Assembly: GCA_026706595.1 (NCBI GenBank)
Contig: JAPOYL010000013.1
Span: 1 to 64,000 of the forward strand
Length of the DNA: 64,000 nucleotides
Direction: 5' to 3'
DNA from: Gammaproteobacteria bacterium
Lineage (GTDB): Bacteria > Pseudomonadota > Gammaproteobacteria > UBA4575
Below the pieces are notes generated by a model, which was not told the origin of the DNA, did not search any database, and saw only the letters and a list, made by a program, of their open reading frames with translations. A program made the position numbers and the translations under genes. How positions within the stretch are numbered: position 1 is the stretch's first letter; the number at the start of each line of letters is the position of its first letter. Below are positions 58,958-64,000 of this stretch, in pieces.

Positions 58958-60531
58958 TCTCCAATGGGTTTTACTGAACCTGCGACAACCTCTGCGCCAA
59001 AACTGGACCTGAATGCCTTGACGACCTCGTCCTCTTCGACCTGTTTTTCGACCAGAGACTGTCTTTTTTCCATTGCACGGGTTTTCTTTTTGGCCGGGGT
59101 ATCGATGTCCTGATCCGTAAGCTCGATTTCCAGCTGCACATCTCGATTGAAGTACGCCTGCAATGCCTCCTGTAATTTCCGGCGCGCATTCGGGATGTCA
59201 ATGCCTTCATGCTGTTTCGCCAGATTCAAAACCACCCTGCCCTGGGTGGCCGTTTTCACGCTACAGCTTGAAGCCAGCGAATGTGCAGCGCCGTGTATGC
59301 CCAGCGTTTCAACCAGTTCCGGCCAGGATCCGTTTTTGACAAGCTCGCCAATTGTTTTTTCGGCTCCCGGTTCCGTGCTGTCTTGAATGTCCCTGGGCAC
59401 GGCATCATTCCGAGGTGCCCGCACTTCCTGTCCTGCCGGGTCCTGACCCGCAGGGCGAAATGCAAGCATGCGCAGCAACGTCATTTCCAGTGCACTTTGC
59501 TGCGAGGTGTGCAGGTACAGGTCACGGCGCCCGACCAGCGCGATCTGGTAAAACAGCTGCACATCCTCGGGGCTCAGCCGTTTGCTTAACTTTCCTGCAA
59601 GCACATCATCGAACCCCGCGCTGCGCGTGGCATCCGGCACCGCCTGGGAGATTGCAGCCTGGTGGAGTATATCGATCATGTCATCAAGCAAGCTGCCAAA
59701 ATCGGCTGAAAGCTGCGCCAGTTCATGCGAACATCGCATGATTTCCGCAGCGTTCTCATCGATCAGCGCCTGCACCAGTTTTTGCATGTACTCTCTCGGC
59801 ACCGTGCCCAGCATTTCATGCATGGCGCTATCAGTAACGTTTTCCTTGCTGTATGCAATCGCCTGGTCCAGCAGGCTCAATGCATCGCGCATGCTGCCAT
59901 CAGCGACCCGTGCGATGGAGTACAGGGCCGGCCTTTCGAACGGTACGTTCTCAGCCTGCATGATCATTTCCAGTTGCTGTACTACTGCATCCTCCGGGAG
60001 TTTTTTCAGGTTGAACTGCAGACAGCGCGACAGCACGGTCATCGGCAATTTCTGCGGGTCCGTTGTCGCCAGCAAGAACTTCACGTGCGGTGGCGGCTCT
60101 TCCAGAGTCTTCAGCAAGGCGTTGAAGCTGTGTCCCGACAGCATATGGACTTCGTCGATCAGGTAAACCTTGAAATGACCCCGGGTCGGGCTGTACTGAA
60201 CGTTATCAAGCAACTCGCGGGTATCCTCTACCTTGGTACGCGAGGCTGCATCCACTTCGATGAGATCGATGTATCTGCCCTCATCGATTTCCTGGCAGGC
60301 ACTGCATGCACCGCAGGGCTTGGCGCTGGCGCCTTTCTCACAATTCAGGCACTTGGCAAAAATGCGTGCGAGAGTCGTCTTGCCTACTCCCCGTGTTCCC
60401 GTGAACAGATAGGCATGATGCAGCCGCTGCTGGTCCAGGGCATTTGAAAGCGCTTTTACAACATGTGCCTGGCCTACAACTTCAGCAAAGTTCCCGGGCC
60501 GCCACTTGCGTGCTAATGCTTGATAACTCAT
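58954..60531 (-). CDS. dnaX: DNA polymerase III subunit gamma/tau
   Basis: ALARKWRPGNFAEVVGQAHVVKALSNAL, LFTGTRGVGKTTLARIFAKCLNC, LIDEVHMLSGHSFNALLKTLEEPP. Confidence 0.97.
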   Translation of the reverse strand: MSYQALARKWRPGNFAEVVGQAHVVKALSNALDQQRLHHAYLFTGTRGVGKTTLARIFAKCLNCEKGASAKPCGACSACQEIDEGRYIDLIEVDAASRTKVEDTRELLDNVQYSPTRGHFKVYLIDEVHMLSGHSFNALLKTLEEPPPHVKFLLATTDPQKLPMTVLSRCLQFNLKKLPEDAVVQQLEMIMQAENVPFERPALYSIARVADGSMRDALSLLDQAIAYSKENVTDSAMHEMLGTVPREYMQKLVQALIDENAAEIMRCSHELAQLSADFGSLLDDMIDILHQAAISQAVPDATRSAGFDDVLAGKLSKRLSPEDVQLFYQIALVGRRDLYLHTSQQSALEMTLLRMLAFRPAGQDPAGQEVRAPRNDAVPRDIQDSTEPGAEKTIGELVKNGSWPELVETLGIHGAAHSLASSCSVKTATQGRVVLNLAKQHEGIDIPNARRKLQEALQAYFNRDVQLEIELTDQDIDTPAKKKTRAMEKRQSLVEKQVEEDEVVKAFRSSFGAEVVAGSVKPIGE

Positions 60532-60567
60532 TGCCGGGATTCTTGCAGGCTTTTCTGTCTCGATTGC

Positions 60568-60661
<94 letters not shown>

Positions 60662-60914
60662 AGAGATACTGATACAGACCGCATCATGACTATAACCTAA
60701 CCGTCTGAGTTTTGAAAACAAAGGGGCGACCCGCATTGAAGGTCGATACACGAGGAGTCCTGCCATGCGACCAGCGCACGCACACCGGTGCCGCTGACAC
60801 GAAAAACCGGCAAAAAATTTCCAGTAGCCGGGGATAAAATCCTGCCCTTCAGGTACGGGTGCTCCGTGATTCATGATGGTGAGAACCAGCCTTGCGTGGC
60901 GAGGCTGCACAGAC

Positions 60915-62543
60915 TCAGCGTTCTCCACGGGCCTCCATGATCATGAGATCCAGAACCTCCTGGCTGGTGATCATGCCGAGAAACTTTTCAGATCCTTCCT
61001 CCAGTACCGGCATCACGGTGAGCGAGTTCTCTGTCATTTTCTGCAATGCATCCTCCACCGGTTCACTGGACCGGACACATGGCGGGTCATGGCGCACGAA
61101 TTTGCCGACATGCGTGCTCGCCCACAATTCTTTGGGCAGGTAACGCAGCATACCTAACGATACGATACCCAAAAGCCGGCCTTGCTCAACGACCAGGTAG
61201 TCTTGCTGGTTTGGGATGACCCACCGGTCGACAAAGGCCCTTACTGATTGCGAGGCATCGGGATAGCTGCGCGAGTGGTCCAGGATATCACCGACCGTGA
61301 TGTCATCCAGCGCAAAGTCCAGGTACGCCAGAGACGGCAGTTCCGGTACGGACGACGCGTCCTGTGGCGATGGTTTGGCACTGCGTATGGCTGTGTTGAT
61401 CACCGGAGGCACCAGCAGGATATAGGCCACCATGATCAGCACCAAGAGCGAGAAAATACTGGGGCTGATGGCGCCGGTCTCGAAAAGAACCAGCAATAGT
61501 GCAATTTCTGCAACACCCTTGGCCATCATTCCCGTGGCCAGGGTGAATGGCATCTCCTGGCGGGTAACATATGCACCGATCAGGGCTCCTGCAAACTTGC
61601 CCACGAAAGGCACGATCACGAGTGCCGCGATGGTCAATGCAGGCAGCTCGACAAACGAAAGGCTCAGGTGCAGCCCTGCTGCAGCGAAGAAAAGTGGTAT
61701 GAAGAATCCCTCTGCGATACTGCGCATGCCAGGCACGATATCCCGGCGCACCTGATAAGGCAGCCCCGACAGTGCGGAACCGAACAGCAGTGCGCCAAGG
61801 GAGCCGTGCAGACCCATTTTTTCGGCACCGGAGACGGTCAGGAACAACCCGCCCAGGATGAGCCCGAAGGAGAGCTGCGGCACGGACAGAAACCGCTTCA
61901 GCAGCATGATTACCGACGGCATCACCCGGCTCGCCAGCACCCAGGTAATTACGGCAAAAGCGACAATCTGACCTACCAGGAGCAGTACACCGCTCCAGTT
62001 CAGTTCATGGGTATGCTCACCGATCGTGAACCCAACCAGAAGCAGCGCCAGCATCTCGGCCATCAGCGCCGTAGTAAAGATTCTTATTCCAATGGGTTCA
62101 CGCAGATGACCTCCGTCAACCAGTACCTTGGCGGCAAGTCCGAGGCTGGTCAGGGAAAGGATCCCGGCCAGACAAACCGACTCCGTGAAGTCCAGCCCGA
62201 GCCCGAAATCGTAGATCACGTCGCTGGTGACGGCCATGATGGCCAGCATGGGCACGAGCACCGATATGACTGCGGCCACAATGAAGCGCCCGCGAAAGGC
62301 AGCCACAAAGCTGGGAATATCAAGCTCATCCAGGCCGATGAGAAAAAACAGGAGAAAGATGCCGATCCCCAGCAGAATCTGCATCTCGCTGGTGGGTTCG
62401 ACGATTCCCGTGGCAGGGCCCAGCAGTATGCCTACCACCGTATAGGCCACAATCGAGTTCACGTGGAACCGCTTGAAGACAGCCTCTGCTAACTTGGTGG
62501 CCAAAATCAGCAGGCCGATGGATAGCAGTGCTTCTTCAATCAT
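60915..62543 (-). CDS. CPA2 monovalent cation:H+ antiporter with C-terminal CBS domains
   Basis: About 12 TM, FFIPLFFAAAGLHLSLSF, ATGMMAKGVAEIALLLV; tandem CBS-like C-terminus. Confidence 0.88.
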   Translation of the reverse strand: MIEEALLSIGLLILATKLAEAVFKRFHVNSIVAYTVVGILLGPATGIVEPTSEMQILLGIGIFLLFFLIGLDELDIPSFVAAFRGRFIVAAVISVLVPMLAIMAVTSDVIYDFGLGLDFTESVCLAGILSLTSLGLAAKVLVDGGHLREPIGIRIFTTALMAEMLALLLVGFTIGEHTHELNWSGVLLLVGQIVAFAVITWVLASRVMPSVIMLLKRFLSVPQLSFGLILGGLFLTVSGAEKMGLHGSLGALLFGSALSGLPYQVRRDIVPGMRSIAEGFFIPLFFAAAGLHLSLSFVELPALTIAALVIVPFVGKFAGALIGAYVTRQEMPFTLATGMMAKGVAEIALLLVLFETGAISPSIFSLLVLIMVAYILLVPPVINTAIRSAKPSPQDASSVPELPSLAYLDFALDDITVGDILDHSRSYPDASQSVRAFVDRWVIPNQQDYLVVEQGRLLGIVSLGMLRYLPKELWASTHVGKFVRHDPPCVRSSEPVEDALQKMTENSLTVMPVLEEGSEKFLGMITSQEVLDLMIMEARGER

Positions 62544-62866
62544 GTCCGGAAAAATGCCTGTACAGGAGTCTATCTAGCCGAAAGCCGAAGGGTCCACAAG
62601 GCGGCATCCCATGGCCAGTTCGTTCTCAGTTGGCCTGTGTGGTGATCTCCACGAGAGTACGAGGCCCATGGCATACTGGAGATACAATGCCGCGAAACCG
62701 GAACCGTCAAGTTCCAGAATCTGACATTCCCCAAGCGCTGTATCTTACCGAAACTGCGTGCAGTAGACACATGCAAATGATCATTTTAGGATACAAAAAT
62801 GGCCTGGTGTTGATCAGGTAGCCGTCGCAGCGGCAACCGCTATTTTCCCCGGTCTTGTGTGTGCAG

Positions 62867-62958
62867 TGGCGGAGAGAGAGGGATTCGAACCCTCGGTGCC
62901 CCGTTGAGGACACACTCACTTTCCAGGCGAGCCCGTTCGACCACTCCGGCATCTCTCC
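62867..62958 (-). tRNA. tRNA-Ser (anticodon GGA), CCA encoded
   Basis: Minus strand GGAGAGATGCCGGAGTGGTCGAACGGGCTCGCCTGGAAAGTGAGTG...GAGGGTTCGAATCCCTCTCTCTCCGCCA; acceptor GGAGAGA/TCTCTCC, long variable arm. Confidence 0.95.
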
Positions 62959-63038
62959 ACGATGGGTCAAGCAATAGACAGTCTACTGCCATGTCCTGAG
63001 CACGATGTTTCCCGCAGTTGCCAGGGGATTCAGACTTT

Positions 63039-63380
63039 TCAGGATTTCTTGCCCTGGTCGTTGCTCCCGGGGCTGTACACCGATGAGGGGAAATGCGCAA
63101 CGTTCTCACCCGCATCAGAAATCTTGGCCGTCCCCCGCTTGTCTACTTCATCAATGCGAATGATGGAATGCATGGGCACGAAAAACCGCTTGACCTGTTC
63201 AAATTCAGATTTGAGTTTTTCCTCACTCGGGTCGACCACCACCGTCGATCGCTCATCAAAAGCCAGTCCCTCGATTGTGACAAACCCATATAAATCAGAT
63301 TGATATACCTGATTTGCATAAATCTCATAAACTTTATTCAAGTTATAGAAGCTGATTTTGTAAAGCGGCTTTTTCGGCAT
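63039..63380 (-). CDS. DUF1820 family protein
   Basis: LYKISFYNLNKVYEIYANQVYQSDLYGFVTIEGLAF. Confidence 0.88.
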   Translation of the reverse strand: MPKKPLYKISFYNLNKVYEIYANQVYQSDLYGFVTIEGLAFDERSTVVVDPSEEKLKSEFEQVKRFFVPMHSIIRIDEVDKRGTAKISDAGENVAHFPSSVYSPGSNDQGKKS

Positions 63381-63411
63381 GGTTGGAAAACTGACCTCTA
63401 TTCAGGGCTAT

Positions 63412-63999
63412 CTACTCATGCATGTTCTTGATGATGGCATCTCCAAAACCAGAAGTACTGACCAGGGTGGCGCCCGGCATCAACCGCTCAAGGTCTTCCT
63501 GTACCTCTTTGGAGGTTCCAGGCCGTCTTGCCCGGGTCTGGATTCCTGCCCGTGCCCGTGCCAGGTCATAGGTCACCGTTCTGGATGCAATTGCACCTGA
63601 GATTCCGGCAATGACCAAATCGGCTGCCTCTTTCCATCCCAGATGCCGCAGCATCATTTCCGCCGACAAAATGATGGACCCGGGATTCACCCGGTCCTTG
63701 CCCGCATGGGTTGGCGCAGTGCCGTGCGTTGCTTCAAAGCATGCAACGTCATCAGAGACATTTGCACCAGGTGCAATACCTATCCCCCCGACCTGGGCTG
63801 CCAGGGCATCTGAAATATAGTCCCCATTCAGGTTCAGGGTCGCGATCACCTCGTAGCTCTCCGGTTTTAGCAGGATCTGCTGCAGGAAATTGTCTGCAAT
63901 GATGTCCTTGACGATGATGTCACTGCCATTGTTCGGGTTCTTGATCTTGCACCAGGGACCCTCGCCGATCACTTCGGCATTGAACTCGTTCAGCGCCAA
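63412..63999 (-). CDS. icd: NADP-dependent isocitrate dehydrogenase, C-terminal part (truncated by window)
   Basis: [68 protein letters not shown]. Confidence 0.95.
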   Translation of the reverse strand: MALNEFNAEVIGEGPWCKIKNPNNGSDIIVKDIIADNFLQQILLKPESYEVIATLNLNGDYISDALAAQVGGIGIAPGANVSDDVACFEATHGTAPTHAGKDRVNPGSIILSAEMMLRHLGWKEAADLVIAGISGAIASRTVTYDLARARAGIQTRARRPGTSKEVQEDLERLMPGATLVSTSGFGDAIIKNMHE

Positions 64000-64000
64000 C

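Noticed and set aside
59050-59110. dnaX programmed -1 frameshift for gamma subunit
   Set aside because: The Lys-rich stretch reads GCC AAA AAG AAA ACC; five A's plus G do not make the A-AAA-AAG heptamer.

Overview
The window is chromosomal DNA from a probable gammaproteobacterium; sdhE, rpoE-rseA-rseB-degP-lepA, DUF1249, DUF1820 and zapE all point that way. I see no IS element, phage, CRISPR array or rRNA. The flanks are housekeeping: nagZ, zapE, mdh, sdhCDAB-sdhE, ygfZ, lysS and prfB on the left; folD, folP, lepA, degP, rseB/rseA/rpoE, nadB, orn, recR, ybaB, dnaX, SRP RNA, a CPA2 antiporter, tRNA-Ser(GGA) and icd on the right. The centre (about 12.2-38.4 kb) is a near-complete archaeal-type tetrahydromethanopterin/methanofuran C1 island: fae, mtdB, mch, fhcCDAB and many cofactor-biosynthesis genes. 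About 5 kb further on is a methanethiol oxidase module (mtoX, SCO1, MauG-like, TlpA-like). Main points for follow-up: (1) an Fhc locus whose FhcB keeps FeS and formate-dehydrogenase-like Cys-His motifs and sits beside an FwdD-like molybdopterin-binding ORF, with fdxA and an FprA-type NADP reductase next to it; this suggests redox-active formylmethanofuran dehydrogenase chemistry rather than simple hydrolysis. (2) mtoX linked to the H4MPT formaldehyde oxidation pathway. (3) An orphan HvfA-like EGKCG-repeat RiPP metallophore precursor with no MNIO/HvfB or HvfC partner in the window. (4) A three-hairpin leader upstream of the cofactor genes. All assignments come from reading the sequence and recalled family knowledge; no searches were run.
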